64,000 nucleotides of DNA from Chlamydomonas sphaeroides (taxonomy: Eukaryota > Chlorophyta > Chlorophyceae > Chlamydomonadales > Chlamydomonadaceae). Numbering within the stretch: position 1 is the stretch's first letter; each line of letters begins with the position of its first letter. Shown here piece after piece: positions 31,889-44,800 of the stretch. The notes beneath the pieces are model-generated. The model was not told the origin of the DNA. It did no database searches and saw nothing but the letters and a program-made list of their open reading frames with translations. The stretch is taken from the NCBI GenBank assembly GCA_001662425.1, contig BDDC01000004.1:162572-226571 (forward strand). Direction: 5' to 3'. Made by a program: the position numbers and the translations under genes.

Positions 31889-34800
31889 TCACGAACCGCC
31901 GTCGGCGCTCATCCACGCTCGGATGGTGCTGACCACTTCGGCCGCGCTGGGTCTGACCCGCGGATCGTGGCTCCAGCACCGCTGCGCCAGCTCCCTGCAG
32001 GGTTGTCCAGCAGGGAGGCGGCACACCGCCATGTCAGGAGCGCCGCAGCCGCGGTTTAACGTTTCACCCCAGGGCACACGACCGACGACTGAACTGGAGC
32101 AGGCGGGGGGTGCGCCTCGCCTTGCGGTCCGAGGGGCGACCGTGCGAACGGGTGTATGCAGCTGAGAGGTGAAGCATGGGAGTACCATCCCGCACGCGAC
32201 ACGCCCAGGGTTATTGGCGCGTTGGTCGTGTGCAGGCGACGACGGGGCGCGATGCAGGGCGAGCTACAGAGCGTGCGCCTGGGCCATGGGAGCCGGACAC
32301 GGCCGAGCAGGCGGGCAGGGCAGGCAGGGGCGCGGACGGTGCGGTGCGTGTGTGCGGCGCCCGGGGCCGCACCTGTAGCTGGGCGGCGTGTGGGGCGGCC
32401 AGGCGGGCCGCAGCCCCTGCAGAACCACCTTGCGCGGCACGTCCTGAGGGCAGAACCGCGACGGGCCGTGGGTCGTGCGCATAGGGGCTCCGTAGCGTGC
32501 GCAGATACCGTGTTGCCCGGTCAGCAGGATGGCTTGGTTGGGTGGGGCGCCGGCCCAAGAGCATGGCCCTCGCAGGGCAGGCCGTCCGCAGGGCAGCGGC
32601 CGGGCCGGGCGAAGCCCGCGGCCAGGTGTTGGAGCGAGGGTTGGGTGCGGTGTGGCTACGGTTGCGCTTCCATATACAGGTCTAGATGGCACATCATACC
32701 CTCAGCTGTAACACGAGATATGATAATATCCAGAAGCCCAACCCTATATGTGGCGGTGGCGCGGTCCCTGCCGCGCTGCAGGTTTACGCAAACACACGGC
32801 CTGCGCGTTTCCCCGCGCCGCGCGTACCGCAAAGCTTTCGCCAGCGAACTCGGCGTACGGCGGCTTGCAAGTGAACACCTCCCTGCAGCACCACCAAGGC
32901 GACCATGCCAGCGCACGTCAGCAGTCATGCAGCCAGGTGACGGAGCACCACAATGGACGCGGCACGTATGTGACTAGTAGCTGCTGGCTGTGCGGCGGAG
33001 CGTCAGCTAGCGGCCATTCCGGGCCGGGCGCGTGAGCACCTCGCCCCGGCAGCATGACAGCGACTACCGTGCATTGCAGTGCACCACTCATGGCAGCAGC
33101 CGAGGCAGGGGGTGGCGTCTAGCAGCCGCTGGCAGCCGGGCCCCTTTGGCGGACGGGAGCTGCCCAGCCCAGGCCCCCCGCCAGCAGCTGAAGGCCCGCG
33201 TGGGGTCGGCCACGACGGCAGCGCCCCGCGCCGCCCGCTCGCTGGGGCACCCTGGCACGTGCAGCTCCTCCACCCTGCCCCGCCGTGCCACACGTAGGTC
33301 GCCGGCTGGGTCCCGGCCCCAAGGGCGTGCATGCAGGCTGCTGCCCAGCGGGATCGGGGCGCGGCGCGGGGTACGGACGCACCACATGACGATGCCGTAC
33401 GCAAACATGTCCCTGGCCGGCGTGGCGCGCTGCCCGTCAGCCCGGGTGAAGACCTCCGGCGCCAGGTGCGTAATCTGCGGGCCCCCGGGCGTACGGCAGG
33501 ACACGCTGAGGTGAGTGACGTGCCGCGACGGCCTTTGCCGGAGGTGTGAGGGTCGCGAACACGGGGAGCAGGCCAGCATGGCATGGGACTGTGTTTCGGC
33601 TGGTGGCACCCGAGCAGGCACGCCGGCAACCACACAGGATGACGGGTCACGACGGGAGCTGCGAGGTGCAAGCACATCCACGCAGCCGGGCACACCCACG
33701 AAGCTCGAGCTGCTGACGACCATGGTCTCAAAACCAAAACCATGTGCCAACGCGCGCCACGTGACAACACGCACCGTGCCGCCCATGGCCTTCTCAAAGC
33801 CCTCAATGTCCCCTAGCCGCGTCTCCGGAGCGGCGCCCTGCGCTGCGCCGCCGATGGGCACGGCAGCCGCGCGCGTCGCAAAGCCTGCGCGGGGTGGCAA
33901 CAAACAAGAGGCCGCGGCGACACGTGGGGCATCAGACGAACATGGCTGGCGCTGGCTTCGGGCACCGGAGCTAAAACCCCAGCCCTGACACTAGCGCGAA
34001 CAAGCCGAAATGAACCCAGTTGCAAGTGCATTCAAGGCGCCTAGCTGACTGCCCAGGGAGGCGCATCGCCCGACGCACCAAAGTCCTGGGGTAGGGAGAC
34101 GTCGTGTATCGCAGAGCGACGTCCAGACAGCCGTGCGGGCGGGCGACGGACAAGGAAGCGACAGGTCAGGGCCATGGGTGCGGCTTCAGCTGCTCAGCAG
34201 GCCCCATGGAGCCGCGGTCTTCGTCATCGCAGCCCTTCGCCAGACGCTCCCGGCCGCAGCCCTTCGGCGCGCGCACCCAGCCCTAGCTTGCACATGAAGC
34301 CGCGCTGCACTGCGTTCGGAGCGCCGAAGCCAACGAGCTGAACTACGGCAACCTGAGGGCCTGCCGCACAGACCCAGCACCGCAGCACGGAGACCCGGGG
34401 CCCGGCCAGCCACCGCCGCGCCGCACTGCGGACGGAGCGCTGCGCCTTGCCACTCCCTCACCCACCTCGGGCCGCCCGGCAAAGGCAAGCGTCTGCGGGG
34501 CTTTGGAGCGAGCGCGTCCGTCCAAACCGCCCGGTACTGCACCCGCCTCTCGCTCACCCCCAGCTTGCAGGTGAAGCCCCGCGGGTCGCTGGCCGAGCTC
34601 TTGAGCAGCACGTTGGCGGGCTTGAGCTGTAGGTTGGGGCGGCGGGCGGCGACAGCCAGGGGCGTCAGACGAATGCAACCGGGCGCCATGCCACGCGTCA
34701 AGCTCATGCTGGGAACGGCAGGAATGGCGGTGCAGCAGTGCACAACCCCTGGCTCTGTTCCCCTTGCTTTCCCCCGCTTCTGCCGCAGCCCATTCCCCAC

Positions 34801-37800
34801 ATCGCAGAGCACGATGTCGCCGCTGCACCGGCACTGCAGCTCCGCACGAACCCTTGCCCACTCCCCTGACACTGGCCCCTCCCCCCTCTCTCTCCAGCCA
34901 CCTCCTCACATCGCAGTGCACGATGTCGCGGCTGTGCAGGAACCGCAGCGCCAGCGCCACCTCCAGCAGCGTCAGGCACACGGCCGTCATCACACCGCCA
35001 GCGGCCGCCGCCGCCGACCCGCCGGCGGCGCCGCCGATGCCGGCGGGCCCAGCGCTGTCGTGCGCCGCCATCAGCCGCCGCTGGCTGTCGACGCGGCGCA
35101 GCCAGGGCGGTGTGGGGGAGCTGGGCGCGCTGGGGGTGCGGGAGGCGGCGGCAGCGGCTGCGAGGCGAGCCTGCGCCGCGGCCTCTGCCCGGTCGGCGGC
35201 GGCGAGGACGGCGCACTGGAAGCGGCCGCTGTCTAGCGCGTCGGCGAGGCTGCCCAGGTCACAGTACTGGTGGAGGGGGCAACGGCAGCGGGGGTAGAGG
35301 CAGGAGCATTCGCAGCATGTCATGACGCACGTATGGTGTACCGGGCTGTGTGCACGTCAGCGCAGCAGCGGCGCAGGCCAAGGGGGACAGCACTGCTGCC
35401 GCCAAGCTGCTGCCTGCGCCCAGGGCCCACCTCAGTGATCAGCACGGAGCAGATGGGGCCTGCGGCGGGGCGGGGCAGGGCGGCAGCAGGCGGGCACGCC
35501 GGCGCAGCGTCGATGCGGGGCCGACCTAGGCAGGCCGACCCACACAGCCCTATAAAGTTGAACACACGCGCCCCGCACGCCACGCAATGCGCACCTGCCA
35601 CGTTGGCCGGGTCCACGTCAGCAGGCACCGGCACAAGCTGCGGCAGGGCGCCCCTGACGCCGCCCGGAGCGGACGACGACGCGCCCAACCCCAGCTCCGC
35701 GGCCATGGCCATCACGCGAGTGTGGTATCCATACACCTGTACGGCAGCACGACGGCACGGCAGCACGGCGATGAGGCCGTGAGCACGACGGGCGGGGGGT
35801 GGGAAAGGGCTAGAGCGCACGGCCCTGGTGCCAGCGCGCCCGCGGCACCCCGCCTGCTGCTGCCGCTCCAGCTATGGCGGGCCAGTTGTCATCGCAGCTG
35901 CCACAGCGGCTCAACACGCATGGAACGCACGAAGGCAGCCCGACCCACCTGCAGGATGTGGGGGTAGCTGAGGCTGGCCAGGCTCGACAGCTCGCGGCCG
36001 GCGGGCCCCAGCGGCCCCGCGTCCGCGGCCTCGTCGTCCTCCAGCGCCCCGTCCGCGGCCGCATCCTCCCGGAGCACAGGCTTGCGGGCCACCTGCGAGG
36101 CGGGGCCAGGGCCGGCAGCAACAGCTGAAGCGGAGGCCGCGGCAGGGCCTCCAGCCGCACCGGGCACCGCACCTCATGGCCGCATGCGCCCGCGCGCTGC
36201 AGGGCCGCGGGTGGCAGCGGCGGGAATGGCGGCGACGCCACGGCCCATCGCGCCGCGCCTCGGCTACGCGGCAGCCCCTGCATGCGCCACTCCGCCACTC
36301 GCGGGCCCAGCTTCCTCCGGTCATGCCCACTCGCCATAGCTGCCCTGCCAGGGCCTGCCGTTGCCCTGCCCCTGCCGGCGGCCTTCGCTCCCGCCCCGCG
36401 GCTGCCCCTGCCCCACATACCGCCCTCCCGCTCCATCGCGTCTCGCAGCAGGCCGCGCCCCTACCGGCCGCCCGCTGGCCCTGCCCGTATCCGCGCCGCA
36501 GCCCCACCTTGACCGCCACCTCCAGCAGCCGGTGCAGGCGGCCCGCATACACGGCCGTGCCGTCCTCGCCGCCAGTGCCCACCAGCCGCTCCAGCACCAG
36601 GCCGTCCAGGTCATGCTCCGCATGGGCGCTGCGGGAGGGAGGCGACGGGGCCGAAGTGCAGGGGCGGCGGTCCATGGGTAGGAGGAGGTGCGCACAGGGG
36701 CCTGCCTGCGGGCGCACGGGCCCACGAGGATGACGGACTGCCGGCACCCGCAGAGAGCCGTGCCCAGCCCCCGGCCGAGCCAACGCCGCCGCGAGGGCCT
36801 CGGGTCCATGACGGGTCCGTGCCTCGCCCCCGGCCGGGCGCCAGTGGGGGCGCAGCCACAAACCGTAGACCTCCTGTTTACTTCCAACCGCCAACCGCAC
36901 CTGGAGGCGTGGATGATCTCCATGCTAACCGCCACGGGGCCGCTGAGGGAGGGGCTGCCCGGGGCGCCGCCCACGGAGCGCTGCGGGATGAAGCCCATGC
37001 TGCCCAGCAGCTCCACAGCCGCCGCCGCGCGGCCGCCGCCCAGCAAGCGGCCCGAGCCAAACGCTGAGCCATGCGGCGACAGCGGCGGCGGCGGCACCGG
37101 CGCAAGGAATGTCCGGCCCGCAGACAGGGGCGTCGGCGGCCGCGGCGCCGTCGGCGGCAGGCCGTCCGCGGGGCCGGAGAGCCGCCGCAGCGGCGGCTCA
37201 GCAGAGGATGGGACGCCAGCCAAGGCAAGGAGGGCGTCGGCGGTACGGGCCTTGGATGCCAGCGCGCCGACGGCGTCAGCGGCCGTTGTGGCATCGACGG
37301 CGGAGATTCGCTCAGATTCCGCCGGCTCCGCCGGCTGCGCGATCGCGGCAATCTGCAGCGGCGGCGCCAGCTGGGCAGCCGGCGGCGACGCAGCCGGCGG
37401 CGACGCAGCCGGCAGCGACGCCTCGGCCGCTGGCGCCGCCGACGGCGTCGGCAGCGTAAGCCCGGCCGCGGTGGCGTAGGCGGCGGCGTAGGCGCCGGCG
37501 AGCGTGCGGGTGCGGGCGCTGCGCTCCTTGCTGCTGTTGCCGGCGTTGGTGCTGTTGCCGCTCGCGTACTCGCCCGTCGGGCGGGCAAACGTCAGCCGCG
37601 GCGTCGCGCCCGTGCTCGCCCCGGCGCTCGGCCGGGAGCCGTACATGGCCAAGCTGATGACCGCGCCGCCGAGACCGCCGCCAGAGTAGGCGGCGAGCAC
37701 CGACGCCTGCGACTCTCCCGCGCTGCCGGCCAGCAGGCCCATGCCCTGCTCCAGCGTTAGGCACGAGTAGTTGGTGGCGGCGGACAGCTCGCCCCCGCCA

Positions 37801-40453
37801 AAGGCGGCCGCCATGTCGGTGAAGCGCGGCAGCTCGTTGAAGCCAAGCGCGTCGGAGCGGCTGTCGTACGCGCCCATGGCGTGGGAGCGCTGCCGGGACA
37901 CCTGCGGCGACGAGCCGTCGCCCTGCGCGGCGGCCTGCCGCGCGGCGTGCAGCAGATCGCCGAGGGACATGGCCGCGCCGCCGGCGGCGAGCACGTCGGG
38001 CGCCGCGGCTGGGGGAGCGGCGGCGGGAGAGGGCTGCAGGGCTGGGGCCAGTTCGGGCCCGTGTTGTGGCTCGGAGAGCTCCGCGGCGGCGGCGGCGTTG
38101 GTTGGCGGCGCGCAGGCGTCGGCCGGCGCGACCGCCAGGGAACTGGCGGATGGGCCCGACCTGACCGCGTCCCGCGCCGCGGCAGCGGCGGTGGTGGCTG
38201 CGGCGGACAGCGCGGCTCGCAGCTCGGCCTGGGCGCCAGCGCTGGCGATGCAGGCCAGCGCCGGCAGAAGCAGCAGCTGCGGGGCATTTCAGGTGGGGCG
38301 AGTGCAGGGCCGTTGCAGGAGCGCGCCAGGATGGAGCAGGGCGAGTTGACGGCAGCGGGCAGGGCCAACCGGGACACGCCACGTCGGGCGGAAAGCGCCC
38401 GCCTGGCGCAGGCCGCAGCGGGGCGGCGCGCACGGACTGCGGCGCCAGCCTGCGTCAGCCCAGTCGTTGCGCAGGCCGCTGTGCATTGGGACCTAGCCGA
38501 GGCATACCCACCTGCAGCAGCGCCGCAGCGCGCTCCGCGACGGCCCGCAGCAGCCGCAGCGGCAGCGCTTCCTGCGATGCCACGTACAGCGCCAGCTGCC
38601 AGCCGCCAGCCGCCGCAACGGCCTCCGCGCTGGGGTGCATTTCGCACGCCACAGCCGACGCCGACAGCACCACCAAGCTGCCCACGCCCTGGCCCTGGTC
38701 CGCCGCCGCCTCGTCGACCGGGTCGGCGGCGGCGGCTGGCGCCGCCAGCAGCAGCTGCAGGTCCGGCGCCGGGGACTTGCCCTGCGCCGCCTGCGCACGC
38801 ACAAACGCGGTGACGTCGCGTATGACGCCATGGGTCCACCAACAGCCCAAGCTGCCGCCGAGGTACGCCGGCGGCGCCGCCAGCAGCACCGCCGAGGGCG
38901 CCATGCCGTAGTCCTGCGCGCTGGAGCCGCCGGCGGGCTGGATGGGCATGGGCATGGCGTTGCTGAGGTGCGTAGACGCTGACATGGCCACGATGGGGCC
39001 GCTGCCGCTGATAAGGTGCGTGCCGGGGGCAACCGCAGTGGCGACATGCGTTGGTGCCGACTTGGGGCTCTGCAGGCAGGCGGGAGCCGCCGCCGCGGGC
39101 GCGGGCGCGAACCCAAGCTCGCCGCTGACCTGCGCTGCCGAGGCCGTGGAGGGGAGGCAGTGCCCCACGGCGCTGACCACGGAGCTGGTTCGTGTGGAAG
39201 CGGCGGCGGCGGGTGGCGGGTGCGCATGCGTGCTGACGCTGACGCTGGCGGCGGAGGCGGCGGCGTCCATGGCCGCGCCGCGCAAGCCACCGGGTGTGGG
39301 TGAGAGGGCGGCCAGCGCGCTGCCGACAAGGCTGAAGGACGCCGTGCTGCAGGCCGACTGCCCCGGTGCCGCAGCTGGGTCGCGAAGCAACACAAAGCCG
39401 AAGCGCGGGTGCGCAGCGGCGGCCGCGGCGCCGCCCTCGCCGCCGCCCCCGTGCGCCCCGGCGCTCGGTGCGGATTGTACGACAGCGGGGTGTACGGCAA
39501 CGTCGACGTGCAGCGCGTCCGCCAGGCAGCCCGACAGCGCGGAGCCCAGCGAGGACGCCAGGTCCGACAGGCTGCCGCTGGCGGACAGGCGTTGCGCGGC
39601 GTCGCACGCCTGGGGAGGGATGGGAATGGGTCGGGCGGGGCACGCCAGGGCGGCTGAATGACGGGCAAGGCAGGCGCCAGCGGGCAGCAACGAAGTGCTC
39701 GGGCCGAGCCGCACCCACCGTGCGCAGCGTCGACAGGCAGGGCGCGAGCATCACCTCGGCTGCGGCGGCCGCCAATGCGGACACGGCCGAGTCAGTCAGG
39801 CGGATCGCGGCGGCGTGCCCCACACCAGGCGGCCCGTGCTCGGGCTGCAGCGACACGACGAGCAGCATGGCGCCGACGAGCTCCCCCGCGACGAACATGG
39901 GCACAAGCACGACCGACGGCGAACCGCCCGGGAGGCGGGACAGCAGCCTCGGGCCGCCCGGGGTGCCGCCTCCAGTGCCGCGTCCAGGCGCGCCGTGTAG
40001 CAGCGCACCAGCCGAAGCAGCAGCAGGGGCGACGGCAGCCCTAAGCGGCGGGGTCCCGGCCGCTGGCCCGGGGCTGGAGGTGATGGGCCGCTGCTGCTGG
40101 CCGCCCTGTGATGCGTGGTGTGCCACGGTCCGGAGCGAGTGCACGGTCACGTTCGCAGCCGCTTGCACCCATTCGGAGGGCAGGTCGGCGGGTGAAGGGC
40201 CGCTGGCGGGGGCCGTGGGCTTGGAGGCTGCCGCTGCGGGGCCAGGCGCCGTGCCTCCCATGCCCAGCAACGGCTGCGAGCCCTGCGGCGGGGTGTCGAA
40301 GGGCACGGGGACCGCGTCGGTCGCTTCACATGCTGAGGAAATCGCTCTTATGAAGGTGATGCTGCGGCTTTGATGGAGACACCCACGGCTGCACAGGCGG
40401 TGCAGCGACTGCCATGCGCACCTGCCAACGCAGGATGCAGGGGGTGGCGCCAT
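31889..40453 (-). CDS. Large protein kinase with GAF-like N-terminal region
   Basis: Start ATG 40453, stop 31889-31891. Three long exons (40453-39719, 39612-38513, 38285-36902) carry Ala/Ser/Pro-rich sequence with a GAF-like segment (VVLVPMFVAGELVGAMLLVV). The kinase domain follows. Its glycine loop is LVGTGGEDGTAVYAG and its lysine is VAVK (36638-36510). Then come an alpha-C region ending SLSYPHILQ, LITEYCDLGSLADAL, and the catalytic loop VHCDLKPANVLL across exons 35267-34911 and 34631-34558. The activation segment ends ITHLAPEVF, then DMFAYGIVMW (33513-33385), QGLRPAWPPH (about 32450-32380) and LAQRCWSHDPRVRPS (last exon). This is the Raf/MLK-like architecture common in volvocine and related algae. 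The position of DFG reads as KLGLGGFATR in the best splice model, so the metal-binding Asp is not visible. C-lobe exons between 33385 and 32450 are not resolved. Confidence 0.75.
34272..34631 (-). repeat. Tandem exon duplication in the kinase gene
   Basis: The exon at 34631-34558 ends GFTCKLG. A second stretch at about 34333-34272, with acceptor TTCAG and donor GTGCGC, ends GFMCKLGLG. Including the second stretch gives the right phase for the next exon (GFATRAAAV); joining the first directly does not. The two may both be used or may be alternatives. Confidence 0.5.
34798..34934 (-). repeat. Exon-edge duplication, kinase gene
   Basis: The end of the catalytic-loop exon with its donor (34907-34934, encoding RDIVHCD) recurs at 34798-34825 in the next intron, 26 of 28 bases identical, 109 bp away. 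The copy would read GDIVLCD, losing the loop His. Confidence 0.75.
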
Positions 40454-41889
40454 GGCCTGAGGGCCCAGGCCAGGGGTGCGGGAGCACGTGTCCGGCCGGA
40501 AGGCCGACTGCGCCCGTGCCGGCGCTGCAGAGGACGGTCAGGGGCGCGCTGTGCGACGGTAGGCCTAGCAAGCTGGGGCAGGGGGGGGGCTCTGGTTTTC
40601 CGAAAGTGGTGTCAAGAGGCCTTGGCCCTGAGCGTGGTTTACCTGACGCCTAGCACCTGGGAACGCGGGCCAGCAACCTCTGCAGTGCTCGCACACAACA
40701 GCTGCGCGCACGCGTCGAGACGGGAGAGACCGGGTGAACCGAGCGCTGCCAGGCGCGACCTCAAGTCCACATAACGATTTGTCTGCTCCGTCAAATGTTG
40801 TGACACCTGACGGGGATGTCGGAGAAAGCTTGTTTGGACGAGGCCAAGCGAAGGAGTCTTCATCCATATTCACCTCCTGCGCCTGCTCCTGCTCCGGTAA
40901 GTGGCGATCCGGCTGTGCCTTGTGTGAGGCCACAACGCCACTTGACGGTGGCGGCGTTGCTTGGGGTGGGGAGTAAGCATCTCGCCGTGGGCCTAAGAGC
41001 CCGCAGCAGCGCATGCCCTTGTGCTAATCTGCACCGCTCTGCGCTCAGCCCTGGCGCTCGCCTGCGGCAAGAATGGCGCGAGCTACCTCGACCGCGTAGC
41101 TCGGTTTTGCGTTATAGCTTTCGCGTTTCCTATTGCTTATTAATGCATTTAATAGATGTATGGTAAAGGGAGGGCTACACTGGAAAAAAGTACCGCAACT
41201 CGTTTTGTGTGCCGCAGCGACGTACGTCATTCGTTATAGAGTTTGGACTATCGCGCCTATGCAGGGTGACACTGTATGTGAGGAGAAACACAAGACATCG
41301 ACGCTCGTTCTGGCCCGTTTTACTGGTCGCTGCTCGCACGTACGCGGCGCTGCCGTTGCTCAGCTTGCACGCCAGCTCCTCGAACAGGCGAGCCAGAGTT
41401 TCTGCCGTCGCGGAGGTGTGGCGGCTATGCGGCGCGGCAACCCGGAAACATCGAACCCACGTCCACGCCTCGCTCCCTCCCAGCCCTCACGATCGAATCC
41501 ACATGCCAACGTCGCTGTTCGTGAATGGCCCAATGCCGCAACCCTGCATCGCCCGAAATGAGCCCCGCACCTGGCCCGCCCTGCACCCCAGCAACCAACG
41601 AGACTTGCCCCGTTCCTCCTGCCCCGTTCCGAGCTTCCGACGCCCACCCCGCCATGCCCACCCCGCCATCACCACGCCACCACCGCACAGCCATGTACTG
41701 CCCCTGCTGGTTTCTAGATTCTGGAGCGAGGAACCTGCCAGCGTGCCCCGCCCGGCAGCCGACGGCGCGCATCCAGCAGCCGCGCAACGCCCCGCGATCC
41801 AAGCCACCCTCAGGCCATGGACGGCTCAGTGCGACGCCGCTCGCCCTCCGCCTCCCGCCCTTCGCCCTCCGGGCAGAGGCCCTGAGCTC
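40454..41889. other. Intergenic: kinase 5' flank and phosphatase 3' flank
   Basis: No gene recognised. A less GC-rich patch lies at about 41090-41270. Confidence 0.4.
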
Positions 41890-44800
41890 CTAGCAGAGCC
41901 CCTTGAGGACTCTGTACTGCAGCGCTGCGGGCGGCAGCGGGCAGCGGGCGGCCGTACCAGCGTCAGGGGCGCCGCACGCATGCGCGGCTCCAGAGCCCAG
42001 GCTTGCCAAGCTGCACAGGCCGAAGGTGTGAGACGCGGCGCACGGGCGCATGCGGCGCTACACGAGGCAGCGCAGCGTGGCGCCGCCCGGCATGGTTGTC
42101 GTGGCGCCACGCGGCATGGTCGTCGTGGCGCCGGCCTGGCTGCAAACACACAGCGGCCCGATCCATCCCGTCCTCGACCCAGCCCTCGTATCCAACACCG
42201 AGGCAATCGAACAGTTGACTTATGGATGGACTCCATGTTAATCTATCAACACATTTGCGAGGGCTGCGTCGACCTACCGAAGCGGTCGCCCTCAGAGAGC
42301 GTGGCGTAGGCCTCCTGCGGCAGCGTGTCGAAGGCTGCGAAGTCCGGCGGCCCGCCGCCGTTGCCGTTGTGGTGGTGCCCGTGGCCGTGGCCGTGGTGCC
42401 CGTTGCCGTTGTGGTGCCTGGCGGCCGGGCGCGCACACGAGTGCAGACGTGTGTACGCGGTACGTCGTTAAGAGTACGGTACATGTGCCGTACAGGCGCA
42501 CACGCAGGCGCGTGCACGCGTGCGGTGTGTGGTGTGCGCACTGTCGGCAGGGCCTGATGGCAGCCGCGCCTGGCAGGCCTAGCACGTAGCAAGAGCTCAA
42601 GCCAGGGCCCAGGCAAGGGCCCAGGCCAGGGCTACGCGGGCCGCGGGTTCCTCCGCCCGTGCGAAGCAGCCAGCAGGCAAGCCCGGACACGCGGGGCCGG
42701 AGTGCCGCGCCAGTGCGCTGGCGGCGCGGAACCAGCGGACAGGCGGGCTGCGAGCCACAACACAACGACTGCCCGGCCCTTTTGCGATGTGCACGATACT
42801 CGCGCGACAAAGACTGTGAAGGAGGCAGAGGCACGTCACACATGCGTTCGCGCACAGCGCGAGGCGCGGCCTCACGCGTGCTGGCCGCCGGGCGGAGAAG
42901 CGGGGCTGTCGGCAGCTGCGAGCACGTCGTAGGTGGCGCCGCGGATGGCGTCGCGCTTGGGGCCGCAGGGCCGGATGTTGGTGAGGAAGGAGTAGGCCTC
43001 GTCCAGCTGCATGTCCGTGAACCTGTCGAGGGGCAGGGGTGCGGGCTCGATGCGTATCATGCCAACACGAAACGTGTACGGTATGCAATGAACAGAGAAA
43101 GGGAAGCAATACAAGCTGGGGGCTCGTCCAGTTGCATGTATGTGAACCTGGTGGGGCGGGGCGCGGGGCGCAGCGCACGCCTCGACGGTTGGCCAGAAAC
43201 AAAACGTACAAGGCAGGATGGTGCCGGAACCTGGCAGCTGTACGGATCTCGTACAGGAAGGAGGACCAAGCTGCGTCCAGCTACCCGGCGAGAGCGCATC
43301 GCCAAGCGCGGCGGCGGCTCGGTACGGCACTTGCCAGCCGGCGGCGCGGGCGGGGCGCGGCCAGCAAGTAAGCTGGTAAGCTTGCGGGCAGCCGGCGGCA
43401 CCGTGCCCTGCTGCGGGCTGGCGCTGGCACTACGCACCAGTAGAGGTAGGCGATGCACACCGCCGGCGCGCGGCCCAGCCCAGCGGTGCAGTGCACGTAC
43501 ACCCTGCGGCCAAGGGGAGGAGGGGGCAGGGAGGGAGGGGCGGCAGGTGCGGGGTGTGGGTGCGTCGGGGCGCCGCAGCCGCAGCCCCCCGGACCGACAG
43601 TGCGCGTACAAGCTGCGGGGTCCGGCAAGGTGAGGGACGGGGCCGAGGGGCAGCAGGGCCGGGCAGCGGCTGCACTGCGGCGCGGAGCCTGATGCGGCAC
43701 CGCGCGGCGGACTGTGGGCGTTGTGTGGCACCCGCCGTGTGGTAACGCCAGGCGAGCCGCTGGGGGCGTGAGGCGGCCGCGAGTACGGGCAGGCGCTTTC
43801 CGCGGCGCGGGCGGCGACATGAGCCAGCGCCGCGTGCTGTAGCTTTGAGCGGCTGCCACGCCCAGCCTGCCCCGCCTCCGCCCTGCCACCGCGGCCCCTG
43901 GCCCCACCCGACCGGGCCCAGGCCGGCGCTGCGCCAGCGCGCATGCACCCTGTGCGGGCCGGGAGGCCCCGGCCGCTGCGGCGTTGCTGGCCAGCGCCGC
44001 AGCACCCGAGCCGGCAAGAGGTAGGGCCCCGAGGCGAGCCCGTCCGCTGGCCGCCGGCCGCCCCGGCCGCACGTCTGTGTGCCGGGGGGCGTGCCGGGGC
44101 GTGCGGGGGCGTGCGGGGGCGTGCCGGGGCGTGCCGGGGCGTGCCGGGGCGTGCCGGGGCCCGCTGGACGGGGCTGGGCCGCGCGACGGGGCTGGGCTGC
44201 GCGACGGGTCCGAGCGCCCTCGCGACGGGGCAGCGTGCACGGCCGCTTGCGGTGGCGGCACGCAGGCGGTCCGCACGAGCGCCGCCGCCGCCGCGAACAG
44301 TGCGGGTGGCGTAGTGTGCATCGCACGCCTGCGCCTGCGCTGGCACACACCAAGGGCGTGCCTGCGGCCCGCCACAGCCGGCGCACGGCGGCTGCCATGT
44401 GCCCCTGCCGGCGCCGTCCAGAAGCTCGCCCACGACTGAGACTCCGCGGTGCGGCGGCCCAAGCGGGGGCCCAAGCGCCCCCGCCAGCACCTGCTGCCGC
44501 ATGCACCGGGCTCGCATGGCCCCCGCCAGCCGCTGCTGCCGCTGGCGGCAGCCTCGGCCCGCTAGTACTGTGCTGGTGTGGGGCATGCACGTCACCGGCA
44601 CGCATGTGCTGGTGCACGGCAGGCATGTCAGATGGTGCGATCTGCTTGTGCAGATGTGCTGCCACGCATGCTGGGTGGCGTGCCGGCGGTCCGCCGCACC
44701 TGCCGCCGTTGGCCAGCGCCGTGGCCAGCGAGTGCACGGCGCCCGGGATGGTGCGCCGCAGGCTGTGCGGGTCAAAGTCGCGCGCCTGCGGGCGGGCGAC

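Noticed and set aside
31271..32059. A plus-strand frame through the CA repeat
   Set aside because: It overlaps the last kinase exon on the other strand and its His-Thr run is just the microsatellite.
37757..40453. An uninterrupted 898-codon minus-strand frame
   Set aside because: Only its first part (to about 39719) is the real first kinase exon. Beyond that it runs through an intron and the following exons in a wrong frame; splice sites and the Ala/Ser-rich frames with GAF- and kinase-linked sequence fit better.
44086..44162. Regulatory repeat array or coding Gly/Ala/Arg repeats
   Set aside because: It lies within an intron of the phosphatase gene, and the frames it opens have no conserved sequence around them.
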